DNA of 42,220 nt from Phoronis australis (Eukaryota; Phoronida; Phoronidae), in assembly GCA_002633005.1 (NCBI GenBank), contig NMRA01000021.1, forward strand, positions 660,539 to 702,758, given 5' to 3'. The notes beneath the pieces were generated by a model. It did no database searches. It had not been told where the DNA came from and was given only the letters and a program-made list of their open reading frames with translations. Positions 1 through 9,450 of the stretch are shown piece after piece (positions within the stretch are counted from its first letter, which is position 1; the number at the start of each line of letters is the position of its first letter). The translations under genes and the position numbers were made by a program.

Positions 1-24
1 GTGTGTGTGTGTGTGTGTGTGTGT
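1..24. repeat. (GT)n microsatellite
   Basis: A dinucleotide GT tract runs from the first base of the window to about position 24 and probably continues to the left. Confidence 0.95.
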
Positions 25-379
25 TTGTGATCAAAGGGTTAATTCACAGTAAAGCATGCCAGCACTCTCTTCTATCGCGCATGAAGGTTTATTTATGTTT
101 ACCTTTTCCCTTCACAGCAGGGGTCCAGTTCAAGAAGTAGCAATGCTGGTCAGTAAACGCCCCTATAACACGTATATGTCAATGACATGAGGGTCAGCCA
201 TACTACAAAAACTAAGTTTCTCTGTCAATACAAGTTTTTTACTCAAGCAAACAGTTACACAACAGTCTCAGACAACATACACAATTTTCAATAAAATCTT
301 CAATAAAATAGTCGACTTCGTTCATGCAATATTTGGAAGACAGTGCTGACATCTACTGTCAAGATGCCATCAGGCGTGC

Positions 380-517
380 GTTCAGTAACGCTAGGACCTA
401 CGCTAGGTCGTAGCTAAAATCTAGCCAGAGTCACATGTTCTCATTTGAAATAAACGGCAATATCTCACGTAATCTCGCGAAGTCTTGCTTTTTAGCGAGG
501 TAATAGCGTTACTGAAC
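380..517. mobile_element. 138-bp MITE-like inverted-repeat element
   Basis: GTTCAGTAACGCT at 380-392 is the exact reverse complement of AGCGTTACTGAAC at 505-517, giving perfect 13-bp terminal inverted repeats around a non-coding core. The core is related to 6500-6592 on the opposite strand (shared words around CTAGGACCTA and TAGCTAAAATCTAG). No target-site duplication is obvious. A non-autonomous DNA element is inferred. Confidence 0.6.
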
Positions 518-659
518 TGGAGGCAGGTCAAATGACCAGTGAAACTCTGTTTCAGAGCTTGCGTGGTTACCATTCTATTCTCTATGGTTCACAGATACAG
601 TGGCATGAGCTTCAGATTATAAAAAAGTTTATACAAGTGCAAGGGAACAGACCACCACC

Positions 660-1640
660 ATGTTTTGTCTCCAATAGCTGACTTTCGAAATAGGGGCGCC
701 ATATACAATATTGAAATTCACTATCCCACCAGACGGCGCTAAGGTTTTTGGTAAAGTAAATTTCACCTAACCCCGTTTTTATGCGCCCACGTATATACCA
801 CCGTCATACATGCCGGGTTTTCATAAAAGTTGGCAGTTGGGCATCTATTAGTAAGATGATGCCATCCTCCCGTTTTCGGACGGATTCGAGGTACTTTGCG
901 CCACCTATTTTTACGGTTTTTTTGGCGTCCGCCCTTCCATCAACCAAACTGATCTAGGGATGACACTGAAAATTGGCATATTACTGTGTTCTTACTGTGA
1001 AGAGGGCGGTTGACGATGATTTTCCGGCGACTTTGACTACTGTGGCGCCACCTACTTGCAGTTTCGTTTGTTTTGTGCCCATTGCTGTATCTCCTCAACG
1101 CTCCACAGGAGCTTTATTGAGTTTTGCTTGTGTATTTATATGTAATTGACAACAAAGCTTGATGACTTTCGGATGGATCGGACTACCGGTGTGCCCCCTA
1201 GTGGCATTTATAGTTTTTTAAGTTCACATCTGTATCTTCAAAGGTCGTCAACGGATTTTCATAAAATTTGGCTGATAGGCATCTATTAGTGAGTTGACGC
1301 GATTTTCCGGTGTTTATTTGATCCGTGGTATTTTGCGCCACCTAGTGGTCGTTTTCACTATTTTTGAGTCTTATTTGGAGCCTGCCCCTCTGCCAACCAA
1401 ACCACTCTATGGATGATTGTGAAAATTGGCATGTATGTTCCTCAGTAAAGTAAAGAGGAAGGCTGACGATGATTTTCCGACGACTTCATCTACTGTGATG
1501 ACACCTACCAGTTTTTGGATGGATTCGGCGTATTTTGGGCCATCTAGTGGCCATTTTTATGCTCCAAATAAACACTTCTAGAAGCACACCGTTTGCGGTG
1601 CATTCGTGGGCGAATTTCAACGCACCGCGTTGTTCTTGTT
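660..1640 (-). repeat. Interspersed tandem-unit repeat, minus-strand copy
   Basis: Two imperfect units of about 0.45 kb lie in tandem. Each carries GCGCCACCTA and a block ending in GACGATGATTTTCC. The end near 1575-1640 (CACCGTTTGCGGTGCATTCG) is the reverse complement of the start of the larger array at 24645-26200, so the two are inverted copies of one family. A third fragment lies at about 40500-40745. No coding capacity was seen. Confidence 0.75.
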
Positions 1641-2186
1641 CAACTATTGGCGATCTTATTCAGCAAACAATATTTGATTTAACCACATCGCGTACTCCTT
1701 CGATTCTTTGACATGTGTTACGGTAAAGGAGAAAAGGTGTGATCGCGAGGCCAATAATTATTTTAAAAATTCCTAAACACTGAACAAAATTTTTCACATG
1801 ATGACAATTTCAACCAAGCCACTGGTATAAACACAGTGTTAACAGCTTTCCTGCTATTATAATGCCAATTTCAAGCCCAGCACCTAGTGTCAGAAGGCTA
1901 AAATAAATTAGTGAAACAATAAAACAATGGCATTGGGATTTATTTCTCTGCTTTTAAATTAATGAACCACTATGTAGCACATAATTGAATTTTTGTCCAC
2001 CAAACATTAGTAGAGATCAATTGAACGTCACTCCCATGCTCTGATTACTCATGAGAGCACCAAATAAAAAGTTACTATTTGGCGTAGTTGCTATAGCTAT
2101 GTGACGTAATAATTTCCGTCCCCCTTGCTTTTAGCTCACCGCAGCAGTCTCCTAACCTCTATAAACTAAAAGCATCTTTGACCCAG
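1641..2186. other. Non-coding, downstream flank of the LRR-Ig gene
   Basis: No ORF or repeat was recognised here apart from the minus-strand poly(A) signal at 1939-1944. The stretch probably includes the 3' UTR of the minus-strand LRR-Ig gene. Confidence 0.5.
1939..1944 (-). terminator. Poly(A) signal for the LRR-Ig gene
   Basis: TTTATT on the plus strand reads AATAAA on the minus strand, about 245 bases after the LRR-Ig stop codon. It is the first canonical hexamer I found downstream of that stop. Confidence 0.4.
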
Positions 2187-3029
2187 TCAGCAAGGACGAT
2201 TGCGAAGTTCAATGGAATTTTCACAGGGTACTGAATCCGTATGGTCCGTAACAGTGGTGGCTGACGTCCCCATTAAACGCTTCCTGTAAATTAAAACAAC
2301 AAAGAACAGAACGAAAGCTGTGGAAAGAAAACTAGCAAAAAATACAACAACAACAAAATCAACCTGAAATCCATTTGCAGATTTCGACGAAATTGTGCTT
2401 GTCCTGTCAGTCTGGCTAACTGTAGTCTCGCGTCGTCTCGCGTGAAGGAACTTTTCTGTTATTGCTTCTTTGTTGAAAGTTCTGGCTGAGCATCTGTAGT
2501 AACCATCCACAAACGCGCTTTCTGAAAAGTTGATTGCACCCCAAGATTCGAGTCGGGTTGCATTCCTGTGAGGAAGAAATGTATTATTCTTTCCGCCAGG
2601 ATCCGTAATCGTTATTCTCGGAGCCGGATCGCCACGCGATCTGCACTCAACGACTGCAAAGCGGCCGTGTCTTATTTCTAGCTCCGGTTTGCTGGGAAGA
2701 ACACAGAAAAATTTGGTCCACCGAAAGGAGTGTACAGTTGGGGAAGTTTTGACTGGAGACATGCACGTGGGAATGTCATACGTCACTCTGTGTTTACCAT
2801 TATACATCCTGTGCATGACGTCAATCCATATTTGAAGCTTGATAAGTAGACAGTTACAGTGGAGTGGATTGCCAGACGCTAAGAAACCAATAAAACCATA
2901 ACGCAATGGGTATAACCAGCCTATGATACTCTGTGGTAAACTTCTGAGATTGTTATGNATTCGTTTGTAGTATTTACAACGATTTTTTTCAAACTTTTTG
3001 CACGAATTGAAAGTTAATAACTTTTTGAA
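2187..3029 (-). CDS. LRR-Ig gene exon 2 (last LRR, LRRCT, Ig, TM, tail)
   Basis: The acceptor is a pyrimidine-rich run (GGTTTTTTGATGTGACATGGAG) ending at 3030, with the exon opening in phase 0. A second AG nine bases further in (exon from 3020) is equally in frame. The Ig fold lacks the usual core Trp after the first Cys (APRITI in place of a W strand). The stop is TGA at 2187-2189. Confidence 0.75.
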   Translation of the reverse strand, partial: FKKLLTFNSCKKFEKNRCKYYKRXHNNLRSLPQSIIGWLYPLRYGFIGFLASGNPLHCNCLLIKLQIWIDVMHRMYNGKHRVTYDIPTCMSPVKTSPTVHSFRWTKFFCVLPSKPELEIRHGRFAVVECRSRGDPAPRITITDPGGKNNTFLPHRNATRLESWGAINFSESAFVDGYYRCSARTFNKEAITEKFLHARRRETTVSQTDRTSTISSKSANGFQVDFVVVVFFASFLSTAFVLFFVVLIYRKRLMGTSATTVTDHTDSVPCENSIELRNRPC

Positions 3030-4599
3030 CTCCATGTCACATCAAAAAACCGGCTTAAACGGCGTTAAGAGGTTTTTTTCTTCTATAACTCGGACCATAG
3101 GCCTTTAACGAGAATATTGTTTCATGAAGACGTTTCAAAAACGTTTGCAAAAGATTCACGTGCCCTAAGTTAGCGGTAAGGTCTAACGTCGATAGCGCTC
3201 ATACAGAAAAAATGCTAGAGTTTGGGTAGACCATCCTCAAGTCAACTGAAAGTGCACTAACAGCGATTTCACTTCCGTTCAGTATTTCTGTAATAGGATT
3301 GCCTTTTATTTTCAGTACTTTCAGTTGGTGTGGTCCCTTTAACATAAGAGGATTCAATCTTGATATCTCGTTGTTGTGCAGGTAGAGATATTTAAGGTTT
3401 ACCATATCTCCAAATGCACCTTCTTCTATGTACAGAAGGTTGTTTCCGTCCAGATTTAAGGACACCAAGCTTGATAGCCCTTCAAACATAGTCCGACTCA
3501 CAGCTGTTAAACTGTTGTGACTAAGATCCAGAAAATAAACAGCACCCAATTTACTGAACGACTTGTCTTCAATAATGCCAATTCTGTTGGAGCCCAAATT
3601 CAGTCGCTTCAGGCTACCTGTACACGTGAATGTCGATTTAGTTATGTTCCGTAAATTGTTTTGCTTAAGTTTCAAGTATTTTAGAAAATTATTGTGGCAA
3701 AGAAAAGAAGATCGTCTTAAGAAATTTCTTGACAGGTGTAATGCACTGAGAACCTGAAGGTGTCTAAATACATGTGTATCTAAAAACGATAATTGGTTCT
3801 CGTCCAAAGAGAGAAATTTCAAGTTAGGCAAAAAAACTGTGTCAACATGAGAGATGACGTTTTCGTTTAACCAAAGCGTTTCCAGATTTCCTAGTCCATT
3901 CATAATATCTCCGTGGATCGCTGAAATGTTGTTTCCTCCCAGTTTAAGGGTACGCAGATTCGCCAGATTTCGAAACGTTCCATTGGCGATCCATGAGACA
4001 CTGTTAAACTGTACGTCAAGATGCTCCAAAGTCAGTAAACGACTGCTGAAAAAGTTCTCAGTCAAAAACTTGAATCTGTTCCTGCCAAGATTGACCGATA
4101 TAAGAAATTGGTTGTCGTTAAATAAACCACGAGGTAGCTCGCTCAGTTTGTTGTCATACAAGTCCAACGTTGTCAGGCTATACAACCCAGCAAACGACTT
4201 GCTCGTCAGATATGATATTCTATTTCCTCTTAATACCAGATATAAAAGATTCTTTAGCATGACAAAGGTACCATCTTCAATAGCTGCTATTTCGTTGAAT
4301 GCGAGATTAATGACTGTGGTGTTAATACTCCCCATGAACGCATTTCGATCAATTTTGCGAATCATGCAGACTTTGAAGTCAAGAGATTCTTGGTTCAGTT
4401 TACCTGCCAATGTTTGCTGAGTCAGAACCTTGTTTTCGAAATCCTGGCAATCCCAAGCATCACACGTCCAACGGTTAAAAACAATTATTATCAGAAAAGT
4501 AGTGTTATTCATTTCGAGTCCAATGCACATTAAAGACAATGCACTCACACGCACAAGTTTTTGCCAGCTAGCTTCTGGTGAGTTCTGACGCGAAATCAC
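2187..4599 (-). CDS. LRR-Ig single-pass transmembrane protein (two exons)
   Basis: This is a cell-surface receptor-like or adhesion protein. Exon 1 encodes an N-terminal hydrophobic segment, a Cys-containing LRR cap (CDAWDC) and about 15 leucine-rich repeats of roughly 24 residues, for example LTTLDLYDNKLSELP. Exon 2 carries the last repeat, an LRRCT cap (GNPLHCNC, then two further Cys) and one Ig domain (Cys in VVECRSRG, partner Cys in DGYYRCSA). It then has a membrane helix (VDFVVVVFFASFLSTAFVLF), a basic stop-transfer RKR and a tail of about 30 residues with no TIR or ITAM. A phase-0 intron at about 3030-3204 joins the parts. The start is uncertain: the Met at 4512 (MNNTTFLIII) gives a better signal peptide than the first Met at 4599. 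One N at 2958 leaves one residue undefined. The LRR-Ig architecture is like LINGO, AMIGO or lancelet LRRIG proteins; orthology is not claimed. Confidence 0.85.
3205..4599 (-). CDS. LRR-Ig gene exon 1 (LRRNT and LRR array)
   Basis: The open frame runs through the LRR array and would stop at 3199-3201. A donor GTATGA right after ...SSIFS (minus position 3205) removes that stop. The donor falls between codons (phase 0), which matches the phase of exon 2. Confidence 0.75.
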
Positions 4600-6041
4600 G
4601 ATTATTTTATTGGCCAGTTAGCTCTGAAAATGCTCCACCCACTGACCAAAGAAGTAGCCGCAATGCACCTGCTCATAAAAAATCAAAAACAACAAAAATT
4701 AACTTTAGGTTGAGAGTTCTTGCCGCCTGTTTCTTTAAAACGGCTTTCTGTTTTCATTTAGATCACCTACCGTTAAGAACATGGTCTCAAATCATTCATT
4801 CGTCAAAATAAGCGCGACAGTTTGTTCTTTTCTTCATCAGACAAACTGAAACTCAAAACGTGTCTTTGACAGAAAGCTTGTGTTTGATGCTGCTTGAAAG
4901 AGGCGATGAATCAGGGCTTTCTTTCAAGAAAACGAAAATACACTGTATCGGGTTTATGTTATCTTACCGTTACAAAAGCGGTCTCACCTTGTTCCTTACT
5001 GAAATTAGAAACGATATAGGCTTGAGGAAGACTGACAGGTCGCTATTGCTTCAGTCATATTAAGAGACAATCCATATGCCAAATGAAGTTAGTCAAGCTC
5101 AGGTGTGTGGGAGTGAACTCATCTCATACGCTCATTAAGCCGAAGAACTGTGTTCGCGTAGGTGAAAACTGTACCTACATGTGTGCTGGGGTAGACTACA
5201 TGTACAAGTCAGTCGACATGCGGAAGCTTGAAAAATGGCTTGGACTAGTGAAAATTTCTATTCTGAATTTCCCCCAGAAATGGACCCTGAATTAGAGCAT
5301 GTCGGAAAATGTTTTAAAACATGTCTAATTTTAATACTAATTGCTCGTGTTTAAATTTCAAATTGCTTCCGATAGAGCGTCCATTCAAAAGAAAAAATTG
5401 AATAAACCGGATTTAGAAAGCTTTTAATGACTTTTAAGGAAAATCTGATCAACAAGTTTCCCGTCCGCCTGCGTGGGAAACGCACATGAATTGGTTTCTT
5501 AAAAAATATATATAAATGGTCGACGAAACAATGGACTTGGTTTTTGATTGGCCGACGGGAAGGTCGATCTTGTGATCTATTTAAGGACGTCATATGCCAT
5601 ACATCGCCAGTGAGCTCGCCAGATGTCGCGCCCAGCCTAAAAAGTTCTCGAGAGACTTGACTTGAAGGGGCGCGTTTAAAGCTGGCGCCCACCATAATAA
5701 AATCACGCCATTTTCACAAAACTTACATTAAATTACCCGCAATTTCTCCTATGTAAGTTAAGATTACACGCTATGCTTCCAGGCTTGTATTTACAAATGT
5801 GTTCAATTAATTAAAAGCCACATACAGTGCCGTGTATAAACATTGGCTCATTTTGGGGCGGGGAGCTTTTTTCTTTTAAATTAGTTTTAAAGGGGAAGAC
5901 TCATGGCCAATAGCTAAATTTATTCCAGCTTGAAGCTTGCAACTTCGGCGTGACATATAACCGTACGTGGAACTTTGAAAACTCACAAGTAATAATGTAT
6001 TTGCATTAATCCCGCATAATATTTTCACTGCCCAGTTCAAT
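4600..6041. other. No recognised gene
   Basis: This should contain the LRR-Ig promoter, but no TATA box or CpG-rich start was identified. Open frames here (for example 4860-5063 and 5351-5695) show no domain, splice or composition signal. A GACGTCA motif at about 5586 is a possible CRE but has no supporting context. Confidence 0.5.
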
Positions 6042-6792
6042 CTACAGCAATCGCACAAAGGCTAATCCATCTTGTCCGTCGTCAATTGGTGGGGTTCTTT
6101 CCCCATTGGTGGGTCTGCGCAAGTCGTACGACTGTATCGCAGAGGTTAGAAACAAGAGCAGTTCCATCCTGGCCAATGATTCTCCCAAACAAATTCGTTT
6201 TCCAACAGAAAAGGGAATTGTTTGGTCAGCTAAAGCCTTATTAAAGTTTCCGTTTCCGTAAATAAACCTCTCTGCCCGGAAAGTGTGAGGTCTCAAAAAT
6301 ATTTTCTCGTCCATGTGAGTGCCTAGATATGAGGAACAACTAACGTTTTCTCTGGGACTGTGTACTGTTTGATTTGAACGGCAGATGTCGTTTTGCGAGG
6401 CAACTCCGACATTTTCTTCCGTATTATCCTAGAGGAGGGGCCTATCTCCTAAATTATCTGTCCCAGTTTCCGGTTAGTGGGTACTGTGACGACACAACAG
6501 CCGCGAGATGTTGACGTGTATTTTGAACGAGAGCATGTGACTTTGACTAGATTTTAGCTAGGTCCTAGCGTAGGTCGATCTAGCGTTAGTGATAGCAGAG
6601 CACAGATTTCGTTCTTTGAAAGTATACGGAGTTGGCGATCCATGTAATATAGTCTATGGTGCCAGCGGCAAATAATTCCATTACAAGCTTACGAACATGC
6701 GGTTCTTCAAACATAACCTTTTCAGAATTTTGAATTTGAGTCTCGGGTTTTGAGTTGACCGTGATCTCTACCTGCGTCGTCTCCGCTCTCAC
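6042..6792 (-). pseudogene. Cytochrome P450 (CYP2-like) pseudogene
   Basis: Family 2-type P450s are haem monooxygenases of the ER membrane. From the minus strand, a degraded helix I exon lies at about 6615-6792 (VRKLVMELFAAGT, where the oxygen-activation threonine pair is lost). Next comes a stretch at about 6327-6430 with LPRKTT and QYTVPEKTLVVPH, then the PERF region (FRAERF) and the haem loop FSVGKRICLG followed by ESLARMELLLF, ending at 6042. The haem Cys and the surrounding F-x-x-G-x-R-x-C-x-G are intact. Breaks: a one-base frameshift with a stop at about 6321-6327 between the VVPH and GTHMDEKIF segments; no ExxR motif; a repeat (6500-6592) truncating the helix I exon; and an early stop after AFVRLL that removes the usual C-terminal strand. 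No upstream exons were found. It is a dead remnant, not a functional enzyme. Confidence 0.85.
6500..6592 (-). repeat. Repeat related to the 380-517 element
   Basis: Read on the minus strand, this matches the core of the plus-strand element at 380-517 (AACGCTAG, CTAGCTAAAATCTAG, GTCACATG). It sits exactly where the P450 helix I exon loses similarity, so it is probably an insertion that disrupted the gene. Confidence 0.6.
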
Positions 6793-6834
6793 CTAAACAT
6801 AGTCCAAAATACTAGACGAGCTCAAGTGATATAC

Positions 6835-7645
6835 CTGTATAGAGAATCCTACACTCGTCTCCGGTTTATGTATGGGTGAAACCTCTTGGAGATTTCGTCA
6901 ATATCCCGAGGCTTGCCGGAGGGTTTTCACGAAATTGCTCAAGAGGTTTTTGCCCATGTCATAAACCAGAGACGAGAGTAGGATTTGTTTTCTGACATGA
7001 ACCGAAAAAACGATCTTTTTTGCCGATAAACTCGACGGGTCGAAAGCTTTCAACCGCATTACGCAACTTTTCTAAAGACACGCTTGCGCAACGGAAAGTA
7101 ACTTCAGTTACTTTTTGTTAATAGTTTCATTTTAAACTTATAAGAAATGTAAATTGCATTTAATTTTTGTAAGAAATGTTCAAGTTAGAACCTAATAAAT
7201 ACTCTTTCAAGATGCAATTTTAAAGCATAACAACATTGTTTATAAATAACAGGCAGCAGGGCTTCCCCGCGTGTGAACACTGAATTGACCTTGAGACACA
7301 CATCTAGACAGTCTCGCCGCGTAGTTTCTTGAGTTGGGGTTCGTACGTTTGAATGAACGCCGCCGAAGATGGGTCCGTTTAAGAAGTTGTTTGCATGTCC
7401 TTCCGATTCTGAGTTCGTATTGTTGCGACATTCGACTTGGCAATCCAATCATAACCTTGCCACCTTCACGGAATTAGGCATTGTTTGGTTGTTGGTTTTA
7501 GTGTGTTGCTGACGATGAAATGTAAGGCGTATGGATGTCTACTGCACTACTTTGAGTGTGAAATATAAAAATTACGTAGACCTACTCTGTGTTATTAACT
7601 AGTAGTGACGTAACACATTCCAGGTCATGTGAGAAAAGGGAGTCT
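6835..7645 (-). mobile_element. 0.8 kb interspersed repeat (family B), minus copy
   Basis: The reverse complement matches 14465-15440 and 33465-34125 over the full length. Landmarks are TGGAATGTGTTAC near the start, GGAAGGACATGCAAACAACT in the middle, and GAGTGTAGGATTCTCTAT at the end. No reading frame is conserved between copies, so it is probably a non-autonomous or decayed element of unknown class. Confidence 0.7.
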
Positions 7646-8851
7646 TAACTGAATGGACCATCCTTACCTCCTTCTAATGGCAAAAGTTAAATTTCAGAGC
7701 TGCTGACTATGTAGCAGGCTACATAGAGTGTACACGTAGTATCGTACATGCAAAAAACGTCAATGACCTTTTCGTCCTCTTCGTTTATGGTTTCGAACCA
7801 TGGGCCGCTTGAGTACCTCGTCATGCGGGCAGCTGTAAAACCTGTTTACACCAGCTCCCGGGGGATGCCCCCGCGATATTCGGGAAGCGCATATTGAATG
7901 AGCGTTTTTAACTAATGTCCACAAAACAAAACCCTGATAGGCTCCGCCAATGCAAATCAATTTTTACATGACAAGAAGCATTATATTTTCTAACTTTGAC
8001 TGCCTATCATCAACATCAACAGCGATATCGGGCATGAATCACAGGAAAGGGAAGTGCATGCAATTGTTTTGAAATTCGAGTCACCAACGTCGATGTATTG
8101 GATTTTCATTTCTTGTTTTTCAATAGGCCATTGAACAAAAATCAGATTTTCGTTTTTTGATGTATATGTTAATTGGATTCGACTGATTTTGCATTTTGGA
8201 CATTGAAGTTTGAATAAAAAGTCGGAATGCAACCGGCGGGGATTAGGCGTTTCAATGTATTTCAAAATACTAGGCATATTCCCAGAATTTTTAAATACTA
8301 GGAGTTGATTGAATTAAGTGCACCAAGCCTCTGTGTTCCCATATAATCGAGAATCCCACGTGCTCTATGTTGGCAGACCCGCATTCCCAGGACTGTATAC
8401 TGACAGGGCGTACAGTGTACATGTAGCATTCCTCAATTTCCAAATACTGGTTTACCCCCTTGGTAAGTGTTGCATTATGTTGCAGACTGCTGGCTGTGGA
8501 CATTTTAGGTTATTAAAGTCACATTTCTTGTAAGATATTCAAAATTTAAAAACCTAACCTCGTATGATTTTCACGAAATATTCAAGTGTGCTTTTTAAAA
8601 CCTTTTATAATGAAAATTTAAACGTACCATCGTGCTCCAAGCGTTTACAGTCATGGTTAAGGGTTATTTTGCGCCTGATTGCCGACATGACTTAGAGTAA
8701 GACAGCATGAGTTTAAGCGGATTTTAAGGTTTGATACCCAGTCGAGTTGCCTTAACTGAACTGGTGAGAATGTAACCTTAGGATTATTTTCATGCGAAAA
8801 ACGCCGATCCTGAATTAAAAGCTGATGTTTCTGAATGATAAATATTGTCCT
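7646..8851. other. No recognised gene
   Basis: Minus-strand open frames at 7990-8277 and 8291-8503 show no recognised domain. The composition is ordinary AT-rich intergenic DNA. Confidence 0.5.
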
Positions 8852-9147
8852 TTATTGAACCAGTCCTTCATCGTAACCTCTCCTGTGACTGGAGTCGAAA
8901 CACAAGTTCTCAAATTGGGCAGAACACAGAGTGCCCCCCGAACGAATCGCTTGGTCCACGATGACGTCCCACACTCTCGTTCGGCGCACGAAGCGATGCC
9001 ACTTCTGCGCAACTTTGGTGTCCTTCGGAACACCGAGACGTTCTCCGCCTGGCTGCTGTTACTGCAGCCTCCCGAAACACATCTTTTGATCCCTCTACTA
9101 ACCTTCTCGACATGAAATGTACTTTGCTTTCTCTTCACTCTATACAC
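8852..9147 (-). pseudogene. THAP-domain gene relic, frameshifted
   Basis: THAP domains are C2CH zinc-binding DNA-binding modules shared with P-element transposases. In one minus frame, RCVSGGCSNSSQAENVSVF ends near 9028 and matches the THAP start with its first two zinc cysteines. The continuation lies in another frame from 9028 to 8852: PKDTKVAQKWHRFVRRTRVW (the FPKD and core Trp region), then TLCSAQFENLCF in place of the usual CSxHFE..CF. A small deletion therefore removed the HRF part of the loop and shifted the frame, and the zinc-ligand His is Gln. The frame ends at TAA, which lies inside an AATAAA at 8851-8856. The stretch is GC-richer than its surroundings. The domain identity is well supported; whether the parent was a host gene or a transposase is unknown. 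Confidence 0.75.
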
Positions 9148-9333
9148 TTTGTCTCTGGTCCGAACAGTATGGCGAACGACTTGGGTTCAACCCATGACGT
9201 TGTACATAATTATTATTTTTTCAATTTTTGCGTGTTTCTTTATGAGCTGTGCACTACATAAAAGCATTGAAATCAAGTAAGATATAATAATAAAATTTAT
9301 TTTGAGGTACTAGAGTCATGTTGTGTACACTTT
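9148..9333. other. Intergenic, left of the duplication
   Basis: AT-rich sequence with no feature. Similarity to the second copy begins abruptly at about 9334. Confidence 0.5.
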
Positions 9334-9334
9334 A

Positions 9335-9450
9335 AGACCGAGTAGAGGGGCTAAGAGACCTGACTCGAGGGTCACGCTGTGGGGTCCTGTAGGACTTGGA
9401 CCCATGACCTTGAGAAAAGAGAGGTGGATGCACAACTCAATATTTACAGG
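9335..9450 (-). repeat. tRNA-derived SINE-like repeat at the left edge, copy 1
   Basis: On the minus strand a B-box-like GGTCCAAGTCC lies at 9392-9402. The better-preserved partner at 28050-28165 has a perfect B box, which identifies this as the degraded copy. Confidence 0.5.

Noticed and set aside
5351-5695. 114-residue minus-strand ORF
   Set aside because: No domain, no splice or poly(A) context, and a basic low-information sequence.
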